Below are positions 1 to 8,414 of a stretch of 19,040 nt of DNA, piece by piece. The stretch's first letter is position 1. Each line of letters opens with the position of its first letter. The notes under the pieces were generated by a model, which was not told the origin of the DNA, made no database searches, and saw nothing but the letters and a program-made list of their open reading frames with translations. Both the position numbers and the translations under genes were made by a program. The stretch spans positions 1 to 19,040 of the forward strand of contig CAJVPP010001589.1 of the NCBI GenBank assembly GCA_910592005.1, written 5' to 3'. Source of the stretch: Funneliformis mosseae. Its lineage: Eukaryota; Glomeromycota; Glomeromycetes; Glomerales; Glomeraceae.

Positions 1-755
1 CAGTTACTAAAATCAAGCTAGATAGTCTTGAGAATAATTATTAGGTAGTTTTTCTAATATAGTTTTGATATAATTTAATTTATTGTTTATTCTTTAATTT
101 TATAAGTTTGCGAACAAGAGCTTATTTAAATTATCGAATGGTATTGATCCTAATTTCTCTAATTAATAAACCAACCTTTTACATTATAATTTTAATTAGT
201 TAAACTCGTATCATAAACCCAATCTATCATTATTGCTCTCCCATATAAACAAATACATTGATTGTAGTGATTTACTTTGATAATTCTATTGACGCTAACA
301 AGACTTTAGGATTATTAACATAAATTGTTATTCTTCAGATACTTAAAACATTGCTATACGCGTTGAAGTTTACTTTTCAGTCAGTAGACTTCGCAATCGA
401 CTCGTATAACAATATGTAAGATGATTATGAGTCTCTAGCAAAAAAAATTTATAAGGTAATAAAAAAGCACTTTGTGGTTATTGATATCTGAAGACCATCT
501 GATAATCCCTTATCAATTAGATATAAATAGTATAAACCTTTAAAATATAGCTGAATTCGGAAATAATTCGTACTTTGTGGTCTCATCCATATCCATAAAG
601 TAAAGTTTCATAGGAGATAGTCCTATCTTTTAGTTCTTCTGTATATTGGATTGGGAATTCATAACTCTGATTTTTATTTAAGGATATTTATAGTTCAAAA
701 TATTTTTTTCTTCATTATAAGGTGAATTAAAAGAAAATAAATGAGAGAACATGCA
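1..755. other. A+T-rich intergenic stretch, no gene seen
   Basis: No open frame of convincing length and no recognisable protein segment was found on either strand. The only small pattern is a short repeated ACTTTGTGGT at about 471 and 573. The stretch lies downstream of the minus-strand coiled-coil relic and may hold its 3' region or the edge of the mobile element. No terminal inverted repeat matching the right side near 8414 could be recognised by eye. Confidence 0.5.
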
Positions 756-1660
756 TCATAAGAAGTATATAATTAATAATACTATTACGAAAATAATTGC
801 ATGTTGAAAAAAGAAGGAATTGGATAATTTCAGGATTATTTTAGGACTAGTGATGCTGTTATCTTTCTTCAGTTCGCTAACACCTCCAAGCACTTTAGAC
901 TTACTAGATGTTTTTGGGATCTGCTCAGCTAAATGATCATTAGTTTCTTGAAGAAGGGAGTCTTTTTCTATTAATGCTTTTTGTGCTGTGACTAAATCAT
1001 CTTTTATTTGCTCTAATTCATTTTTTTTTCGCTCAATGAATCTTCTAAGTCCATTTTTGCCAAATTTAGATTGGTATTTTATGTAGATAGTTCTATCTTT
1101 TCTAATTCAAATTTACGCTCGAGAGATTTCATTTCTGATAACTCATTCTGTGTTAAAGAAACATCCTGCTCTAATTCTTTTACTCTTGATTGGAGAGCTT
1201 GTATCTCTTCCTTCATCTTGGATTGGAGGACTTGCATCTCCTCTGATTTTATAGAAAATTTGCTTTTAGCATCTGCAAGAAAAATATCTTTGCAAGTAAT
1301 CTGAAACTTAAGGTCATTTATCTCTAAATGCAATTGTTTTATCTCATCTATAAGTTTAGGATCGTTTATTTTTGATTGTAAGTATGCTATCTTCTCTCCA
1401 AGTTGATGCATCTGATTGGAAAATTTCTCATTTTCTTTTCTAGATCTATTTAAGTCATCCTGCATACGCTTGTATTTACTATCTAAGATATCATAGTTAT
1501 CCGCAAACTGGCTTTCCTAATATATAACAACTTCAAAGTCTTTTTTTGCACAAGAAAGTTGTTCTTCAAGATTTGTTCGACTGGAAGGATAATAATTAGC
1601 TGGAGTATCTCCAAGTTTATTACCATTATTTAGATCTTTTAAGGTATGGATCTGAGGCAT
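756..1660 (-). pseudogene. Coiled-coil protein with hydrophobic C-terminal tail, decayed
   Basis: Reading from an ATG at 1660-1658, the frame gives a roughly 300-residue protein rich in Glu, Lys, Leu, Gln and Ser in heptad-like order (for example around LQSKMKEEIQALQSRVKELE), typical of a long coiled coil. It is broken by a TAG at 1517-1519, a TAA at 1079-1081 and a frame shift in a poly-T run near 1021-1029, but coiled-coil sequence continues through each break. After about 1000 the frame runs to a TGA at 756-758 and ends in a hydrophobic segment (HAIIFVIVLLIIYFL) that could be a tail anchor. The open frame also extends about 30 codons upstream of the chosen ATG, so the true start may be further out. 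It is divergent from the gene at 2002. The function is not recognised; by context it belongs to the five-gene mobile cluster. Confidence 0.6.
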
Positions 1661-1735
1661 TTTATTGGTATTTTTTTTTACTTCAGGCAAAAAATCAGCC
1701 AGAGCCTTATGATTATTTTTAGCGAATCTATTGCT

Positions 1736-1975
1736 TATCGATACTTATTGAAAAAAAGATCACTGATACGTATTGAAAAGCACTGGTAGACATTCATACT
1801 TATTGATACCCACTAAAAAAGAATATTGATATATATTGAAGAATATCAATATGTATTGAAAACTATTGATCCATATTGAAAGGCACTGATTCGTTTTGAA
1901 AGGCATTGATATATATTGAATTTTTAGGAATATTGATACATATTGAAAGGTATTGAAAAATTATTGGTAATTTTT
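1736..1975. repeat. Degenerate minisatellite around TATTGATACATATTGAAAGG
   Basis: About ten imperfect copies of a roughly 20-25 bp unit resembling TATTGATAYATATTGAAARG run through this stretch (for example near 1777, 1835, 1865, 1890 and 1930). It fills the gap between the divergent starts of the coiled-coil relic (1660) and the helix-turn-helix relic (2002), so it sits where a bidirectional promoter would be expected. Confidence 0.75.
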
Positions 1976-2001
1976 TTTACATATATATTCTAACTAAAAA
2001 A

Positions 2002-2623
2002 ATGACCATTTATCTCTATAAAAAATTTTATCGATCTAATGCAACCCTGTTAACTGAAGCTGATATTAAGAAAATTAGAGAATCCAGAAGTGGGATACCT
2101 AATGCATCAAAAAAAATAGCTAAAAAATTCCATGTTGGTACTTAGTGTATTTATGAAATATGGAACAATAGTGAACGTCTCCAACAAAGGCTTATTTTAT
2201 CTTTCTCTGATCAGCTTACTTTGAATAAAAATTCCCAAATTGATAAGACAGAACAGACTCTTAAAGTAGTATTAGAAGTATCCCTTCCAGCTACAGAAAT
2301 TCCAAAAAAGAATGGTCAAAAAAAGAAGGTTAAAATAGATGAGAAGCTGGTTATTGAAGCAACCAGTATGATAGAAAAAAATAACAAAAATGATGTGATC
2401 TCTTCTTCTGATAATTTGTCTGATACATCCTGAGAAGCCAGGGTAAAATCTCTTCTTAAAAATCTAGTTAATCGTGATGAAAAGCTTAAGGGTTTAACAG
2501 CTAATACTATCCTTATATAAAGATTCACATATATTAGCAAGAATTTTACCTATATTTAATGCTAAGTCAAGCCATTTTCAGTTTTTAAAAGACACTTTTC
2601 AAGCTCTTTGCACTTTTTTTTAA
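2002..2623 (+). pseudogene. Basic helix-turn-helix-like protein, decayed
   Basis: An ATG at 2002 opens a frame of about 172 codons ending at TAA 2518-2520, interrupted by TAG 2143-2145 and TGA 2431-2433. After a frame shift near 2515, coding-like sequence continues (ILARILPIFNAKSSHFQF) to TAA 2621-2623. Residues about 18-50 (TEADIKKIRES, then KKIAKKFHV and CIYEIW) resemble a homeodomain-like helix-turn-helix of the kind found in transposases and resolvases. Residues about 95-120 are very basic (IPKKNGQKKKVKIDEK), which would suit nuclear localisation or DNA binding. The 3' end overlaps the convergent end of the protease relic by about 60 bp. A DNA-binding accessory protein of the mobile cluster is an inference; no exact family is recognised. 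Confidence 0.55.
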
Positions 2624-2806
2624 GTCCTTCTTACTAGTCAGATTAGAAGAATTAGCTAAAACCTGAGAGCCAAGAGGTGCTTTGCAAGATGATTCCCGAT
2701 CTTCTTTTGACAGATCCTTAACTACTGGAACTTTGCTAAAGGTTGGGATAATATATGCTTTTCCATGTAACTTTATGTGGAACTGGTTTTTATTTAGCTC
2801 AGGGAC

Positions 2807-3452
2807 TAGAGTTCTTAATAAGTTGAATTGAGTCAAGTTTAAAGACTAACTCTATTCAACTCATTTTTTTCGAGTTGAGTCGAGTCAAATTTATTTTATA
2901 AAATCTTTCAATTTGATTTGATTTGAGTTATATAAATTTTAAACTCGACTCAATTTGATTCGACTCGATTTTAACTCGATTCAATTTTGAAAAAAAATAA
3001 TAAAAAAAAAATGAAAAGAACGATTCAGGTCATCGTTCTTCTTAAACGATTTTTTTATCGTTTAAGTCAAACGATTCAGGTCATCATTTTTCTTGAATAA
3101 TTTTTTATCATTCAAGTTGAACGATTCCTTATCGTTTAAGTCAAACAATTCCTTATCGTTCTTCTTGAATGATTTTTTTATCGTTCAAGTTGAACGATTC
3201 AGGTTATCATTCTTCTTGAATGATTTTTTTATCGTTCAAGTCAAACGATTTTTTATTGTTCAAGTCAACTCAAGTCAACTCAAGTCAACTCGAATCAAGT
3301 CAAGTTTAAATCAAGTCGAGTTAAATATTTAACTCAACTTGAATTTGGCTTGACTCACAAATCATCAAGTTAAAAAAACATAAACTCAACTTGATTTGAA
3401 CTCGACTCAGCTTATCTAACTCATGAGTTAACTTGACTCGTCTAAAACTCTA
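2807..3452. mobile_element. Non-autonomous inverted-repeat element (hAT-like MITE) inside the protease gene
   Basis: The ends are inverted: the left begins TAGAGTTCTTAATAAG and the right, read on the other strand, begins TAGAGTTTTAGACGAG. It is flanked by TCAGGGAC (2799-2806) and TCAGGGAT (3453-3460), an 8-bp target duplication with one C/T difference. An 8-bp duplication is typical of hAT elements, but no transposase is encoded, so the superfamily is inference. Sub-terminal DNA is made of GAGTTGAGTC/GACTCAACTC-like motifs in both orientations, and the core is a tandem array of short palindromic units. Excision rejoins the protease reading frame. Confidence 0.75.
3020..3275. repeat. About 51-bp tandem array of palindromic ATCGTTCAAGT/ACGATT motifs
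   Basis: The core of the small element repeats units containing AACGATTCAGGTCATCGTTC and TTTTTTATCGTTYAAGTY at a period of about 51 bp. Each unit carries both a sequence and its near complement (ATCGTT and AACGAT), so the single strand could fold into serial hairpins. A similar-period array is found in the other small element at 6530-7010. Confidence 0.7.
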
Positions 3453-6289
3453 TCAGGGATGCCTTGAACCTTTCAAATATTTAATATACTAAAAATAGCA
3501 TTAGTTCTATTTCATCATTATCAATACAAACAAAATTTCCAATAACTGTGACTGTCTTACCTTCTTTATTCTTTAAGATAACTGACACGTCTGTAAACCA
3601 TCCTAATGAATCAGTGATATGCTTAGAATTGTCCTTTATAGTAAAATTAGATGGTTTATCAGCTTTCTATCCAAGCGCCTTGATTTCTAGGTCATTTAAA
3701 CCACCTAATTCACTGCCAGTATCTAAAAAAGATTCAGAAATAGTTGTCATTTATATTAGCATTTAGATATTATAAAGATGATAACCACTCGTCTGATTCT
3801 TTCGATTCCTCCTCCTGAGCCTTTCAAGATAAGCACATTTTTCGTATTAGTGGTGAAAGCTTAGACAATAGCTGATCATATATTTCAGGTTGGCTAGTTA
3901 CTAGATCAGAAGAAGGGATAGCAGAGTTATCATATAAGCTTTTATTTACTAGCGACTGTTTTTTTTTCTAGTGTATAATACCATGCATTGTCTACTTTAT
4001 CATAATTACCACTATTATCTTCATTATTATTAGAATCTGAAGGCATATTTTGAAAATTTATAGGTGTGAGAGGCTTAAAATAAGACTGATTAAAATTAGA
4101 TTGTACTATCTGTCTATTGGGACAACTGTCTTTACTATGACTAGTTTCTTCATAAATATCACATTTACGTATATTTAGTTTCTTGAATTGATTTGTTAGT
4201 TAATTTACAGCATCACGAGTTTCATCTATTCCCTCCTCTACTCTATTAATTCTAGCAAAGACATTGCTTCATTGTGAACGAGGTCTTTGAAAAGGCTTTA
4301 CAGAATAATCAGAGTCTAAATCTTTCTTGTTAACTATACCCAAGTCTTTTAAGAATTCTGTTACGTAATAATTTTTTATACCTTCCTCTGTCTTTAATGT
4401 AGATGATGGACCTCTTGGCTGTCTAACAGGTTCAACAGTTTGTGAAGCCAATGCCTGTACTTTTGGAGCCATCTGTGCTTGGAATTCAGCTTTCTGGTTT
4501 TCTAATAAAGTTTGATATTCAGTTTTTTGTTGAGCTAATGCATTTTGAATTACTTTTTGCATATCTTCTAAAGAAATTCCTTGCTATTGAAATGTGATAT
4601 TAGGAATGGTAGGAGGGGCTGATAAATAGTTAGAATATAATGGTAATGGTCCTAATATCCTACAACGTAATTCCATTTCTTCTAAACTATTGAGAATATC
4701 ATTAATAGGTTTGTGACGACCAATCGTAATGATGTCATTTAATATATCATGTTTTACTTCAAACATAAAATATGTTTTCTTTTGTGCAGGAGTATAGCCC
4801 AATTGATCTCCATATTTTTGAATTTTTGCCCAAAAAGATGTTATACTTTCATGTGTTCCTTATTTTAATGTTTCAATTTCAAGCATTCTCAAATATCTAT
4901 CAGTAAATGGAAAATGATTTTTAATATGATCTAACCTTTGTTTAGACCAGATTCCTGCAAGAATAATAGGAATACCTTCTCTAGCATTTGGTGTAGCTGG
5001 TATCACATTAGTTGGTCGTCTTTCAGCTATTCTCCAATTTTTATCAAGTCCTCGAACTGGAATAATATCTGCATCTGCAAGACCTAATTGAACATTTGGA
5101 AAAGATGTGACAGCTTCTGTTATAGCCCTGCATTAGCATCACGAATATGAGCTATAGTAGCACCTATAGCTGAGTTATCAAGTATGTTTTATAACTTCCA
5201 GTTTTTATTATCAAACTCTCTTTTGTACCATTCTCGCACTTCTCCTTTTACAAATCGATTCAGTATATTATGAATTTTTACTTCATCATTTAAACCCGCT
5301 AAATAGATATATGCTATAAAATCATCTCTATACTTTTCATGATCCTGTTCAAAACTGCTTAATTTAGGCATTATAAACCCTGCAGGTAAAGCTATATTTA
5401 TTTGATTTAGTGGATTATTCTGTAACACCAAAATTTGTCTCTGCAAAATTAAAATATTTTGCTAAGCATCATAGGTCTTATTCTTCCATTTCTCATATCG
5501 CTCATAGAGTCTATCTCGATTATATTCTAATAAACCTATATCCCCTCTACTTCGCTGTAAGTAATAAGCATTTCACTAATATAGTAGTTGTAAGGCAAAC
5601 TTTTCTCGTACCAGTTCAATTATACGGGTTTACTTTCTTGCTATATTACCTATCATTCTATTTACTAGGTTTTGAGCATTAGTTTGATATTGCTGAAGAT
5701 TGACAATAACTCTTGCTTCTACCCCTTCAGCAAGTTGCTTTTGTATAATTTCATTATTATATTCAGTTTCTGTATTATAGCACCTCTGTTGCTCTTGAAA
5801 TATATCCCATTGTAAAATATTTTCTTTTTAGCAAATTTGCCTTGTTGCTCTTTTTATTTGATCTGCTAAGATTTCTCTACCTGTTGTTAGATTATCTACA
5901 TAATCATCTATAGCGTTTGCTAATTCTGTGATTGTGACTATATTATCATCAGAATTATACAAATCTGGAGAATTATCCCACTCTGAAGAATTTTTTCGTG
6001 ATGAGATAGTCTTGATCTGACATCACAATTTTTCTACCTTTTCCTCAGATTCTAATAATTTCTTTTCTAAGGAAGAGATATACTTATCCTTATCTTGTAC
6101 ATCCTTTTTAGCTTGATATAGCTGAGATTTTAGAGTGGAGATTTCAGATTTCAGTTCCAATATCTCTTCTTCTGAAGTATTTTCAAGCTGTTCTATCTCT
6201 CTATTAAGACTTTGTATCTTTGATTCACATCAAGAATATTCACGTTTCAGCTCTCTGATTCACTTTTTATTCTGACGATTAGTTTCTAC

Positions 6290-7143
6290 TAATGTTCTGA
6301 ATGGTTTAGTTTAGTTCAGATTATAGGCCAATCTGAAACTGAATCAAAAATTTCAGTTCAGTTCAGTTCAGATTATAAATCCTAAAAATACCAATCTGAA
6401 ACTGAACTGAACCATAAACTGGTAAAAATCTGAACTGAACTGAAAATTTTAGATTAATCCAAAATTTCAGATCGTTTGAAATGATCCTTTTACCGTTTTT
6501 TTTGAAATGATAATTTAATCGTTTCAATCGAACGATTTTCTTATCATTCATTTAAAATGATAACTTCAATTATTCCAAATGAATGATTTTTTTATTATTT
6601 GATTAGAACGATAATTTAATCGTTCTAATCAAACGATTTTTTTATCGTTCGTTTAGAATGATAACTTCAATCATTCTAAACAAATGATTCTTTTATTGTT
6701 CATTTGAAATGATAATTTAATCATTTCAATTGAACGATTCTTTTATCGTTTGTTTAGAATGATAATTTAATCGTTCTAATCAAATGATTTTCTTATCATT
6801 TGTTTGGAACGATAATTTTATCATTTGTTTAAAACGATAACTTCAATCATTCTAAATGAACGAGTCTTTTATTATTCATTTAGAATGATAACTTTAATCA
6901 TTTCAAATGAACGATTTTCTTATTGTTCGTTTAGAATGATAACTTCAATCATTTCAAATGAACAATTCTTTTATCGTTTGTTTGGAACGATAATTTCATT
7001 GTTCTAAACAATCTGAAATTTCAGATTAATCTGAAATTTTCAGTTCAGTTCAGATTTTTTTCAGTTTAAATTAGATTTATAATCCAAAAAAATCTAAATT
7101 GAACCAAAAATTTTCAGATTAATCTGAACTGTTCAGAGCTTTA
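6290..7143. mobile_element. Non-autonomous inverted-repeat element (hAT-like MITE) inside the Gag-like gene
   Basis: The left end begins TAATGTTCTGAATGGTTTAG and the right end, on the other strand, TAAAGCTCTGAACAGTTCAG (16 of 20 match). The flanks are GTTTCTAC (6282-6289) and ATTTCTAC (7144-7151), an 8-bp duplication with one G/A difference. Sub-terminal blocks are built from CAGTTCAGATT and AATCTGAACTG motifs in both orientations around a central tandem array. No transposase is encoded. Removing the element plus one target copy fuses the two coding halves in frame (EEEVE to TNRQNKK), which confirms the borders. Confidence 0.8.
6530..7010. repeat. Nine or so tandem units of about 51 bp with internal palindromes
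   Basis: Units follow the pattern GAACGATT, about 8 T-rich bases, ATCGTTYRTTTAGAATGATAA, then CTTCAATCATTCTAAAY, returning to GAACGATT after about 51 bp. Every unit contains ATCGTT/AACGAT pairs in inverted order. The unit length and motif are shared with the array at 3020-3275 although the flanking motifs of the two elements differ. Confidence 0.75.
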
Positions 7144-7256
7144 ATTTCTACTTCTTCCTCTAATATATTTTGAAAATACAAATTATCCTCTTCTAACTCA
7201 GCTTTAATCTCTTTACATGTTCTCCTTTGCCTTAGATGAAGTCTGCGGAATGACAT

Positions 7257-7281
7257 TTTTTTTTTGTGATTATAAAAGAGA
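7257..7281. promoter_or_regulatory. 25-bp gap between divergent Gag-like and integrase start codons
   Basis: Only a T-rich run and TGATTATAAAAGAGA separate the two ATGs (7256 minus, 7282 plus). TATAAAAG at 7271-7278 is TATA-like on the plus strand but lies only a few bases from the integrase ATG, too close for a usual TATA box unless translation begins further in. Promoter elements must overlap the opposite gene's coding region. The regulatory role is inferred from the layout. Confidence 0.4.
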
Positions 7282-8414
7282 ATGAAAGAACCGGTTATTT
7301 ATATCAATCCTCAAAAAGCTCGTGATTTAAACTGACATCTTGCCTTACAAAAGCTGTATTATCAGCCTGAAGATCTGTATCAAAATGCTAAGGGATTATG
7401 GGATACTTATAAAAAAGCTGGCTACAGTCTTATTGATATAAAAAAATGACTTGATAGGCAAGCAATATATCAAATTTTTTGTCTTTCGCCAAAGGATATA
7501 TCTTATGCCAGTTATTCTAAAATCACGAAGCCAACTACTGTACATCAATGTGATTTAATCAAAATACCATATAATGAAGATGTAGATACAAATTTACTAG
7601 ATGATGGCGGTGATCTGAAAATATATTACTATGTACTATTATTTATAGACTATGTGACTAGATATAAAGATTTCATTTTTTTAACATCAAAGAGCAGTGA
7701 GAAAGTTGTAGAAGCATTTAAAAGTATATATTATAATCCTAATAAATCTCTTAACTGGCCTTAAAAAATGCAATATGATAAGGGTACTGAGTTTATGGGA
7801 TACGTGACTTTATTAATAGTGAATATAGCGTTGAGATCTGAAGAATTATAGTATGTTTTAGACATACAAGCTTGGCTATGGTTAACCATTATGCTGGATT
7901 TTTTGAATATAGGGTTTTTAAAAACCAGTATGCAGTAGAGCTTCTTCTATCTACTGGTGAACGCTGTAGAGAATGTGAATGATTTGTAAGGAAAATTGTC
8001 AATAATATGAATGATACCCTAACTCAGCTAATTGGAATGAGTCCTAATGATACCATAAAGCTTGAGCAGATATATTCTAAACTATCAGTAAAATATAATT
8101 GCCTAATAGGTATTGATAAACTCCAGTTGCTAAAAGGTACTACTGTCTGATTTTTGCTTGCTAAAGGAGAATAGAAAAATAATCCTTTTCAATAGTGTAG
8201 AATAACAGATTCAATATGATCCCTTAGCCTACATAAATTTTGATGAATTATTGTTGGAAAGAATCTCCCAATGCCTGTTTTATATTATTTAGATGAATCA
8301 GAGCCTCAATGCCTTTTCGTAAGAGAACAATTAATACATATTAAGAAAGAACCTATGTTGCCCCCTAGCTGAGTATTGAAAGGTAATCAAATGTGTATAA
8401 AGCACTTTTTATAA
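7282..8414 (+). pseudogene. Retrovirus-type integrase (DDE, rve-like), decayed
   Basis: ATG 7282 opens a frame of about 375 residues ending at TAA 8412-8414. The catalytic core shows Asp in HQCDLIKIPY (7552-7554), a second Asp in QYDKGTEF (7777-7779), 74 residues apart, and about 35 residues later the segment HTSLAMVNHY, where the expected third acid is Asn (7884-7886). The spacing matches D-x-D35-E integrases; the Asn would make it inactive. The C-terminus has a typical beta-rich tail (NLPMPVLYYLDE, CLFVREQL). Stops include TGA at about 7333 and 7447, TAA near 7764, TGA near 8149, and a shift near 7800-7830. Integrases insert element DNA into the host genome. The gene stands alone, with no polymerase or RNase H in front, divergent from Gag. 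Confidence in the family is high; confidence in the exact type of element is low. Confidence 0.8.

Larger units (their letters stand above)
2562..3750 (-). pseudogene. Retropepsin-like aspartic protease, split by an insertion
   Basis: The frame starts at ATG 3750-3748, directly preceded by an in-frame stop and about 20 bp after the Gag-like stop. Residues 8-14 read FLDTGSE, matching the catalytic Asp-Thr-Gly-Ser motif of retropepsins. It continues through a TAG and a segment with flap-like features (SLGWFTDVSVILKNKEGKTV) to about 3490, where a frame shift and a TGA occur. A 646-bp element (2807-3452) then interrupts the gene. Beyond it the protein resumes as NKNQFHIKLHGKAYIIPTFS and runs to TAA 2585, or to TAG 2562-2564 after one more shift. 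Removing the element and one target copy joins KVQGIP to ELNKNQF in frame. In retroelements such proteases cut the Gag polyprotein; here it is a separate ORF, not fused to a polymerase. The fold assignment rests on DTGS plus context. Confidence 0.65.
3770..7256 (-). pseudogene. Gag-like protein with coiled coil and zinc knuckle, decayed and split
   Basis: ATG 7256-7254 opens a frame which, after removing the 854-bp insertion at 6290-7143, runs as roughly 870 codons to TAA 3770-3772. In order: a short basic N-terminus (SFRRLHLRQRR); a long coiled coil (about 6270-6030); a Gln-rich linker; a Gag core around 5400-5190 (MPKLSSFEQ, LAGLNDEVKIHNILNRFVKG, EWYKREF), which resembles Retrotrans_gag; further helical Gag sequence to 4580; a Gln-rich segment; and a CCHC-type zinc knuckle at 4122-4163 in which the second Cys is Tyr (CDIYEETSHSKDSC). 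About 14 in-frame stops (for example 5462-5464, 5189-5191) and shifts near 5130 and 3935 disable it. Gag proteins coat element RNA or DNA; the role here is inferred. It is followed by the protease on the same strand and is head-to-head with the integrase. Confidence 0.75.

Noticed and set aside
1071..1304. Plus-strand 77-codon frame with repeated DWRxCISS
   Set aside because: It is the antisense of the coiled-coil heptads; the apparent repeat reflects the heptad repetition.
3093..3332. Plus-strand 79-codon Ser/Phe/Asn-rich frame
   Set aside because: It translates the array and sub-terminal repeats of the other small element.
5410..5682. Plus-strand 90-codon frame
   Set aside because: It is antisense to the Gag-like coding frame, which has clear domain sequence.
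6825..7007. Plus-strand 60-codon frame MFKTITSIILNERV
   Set aside because: It is a translation of the 51-bp tandem array in the small element; the repeated Ile-Ser-Asn-Glu pattern comes from the repeat.
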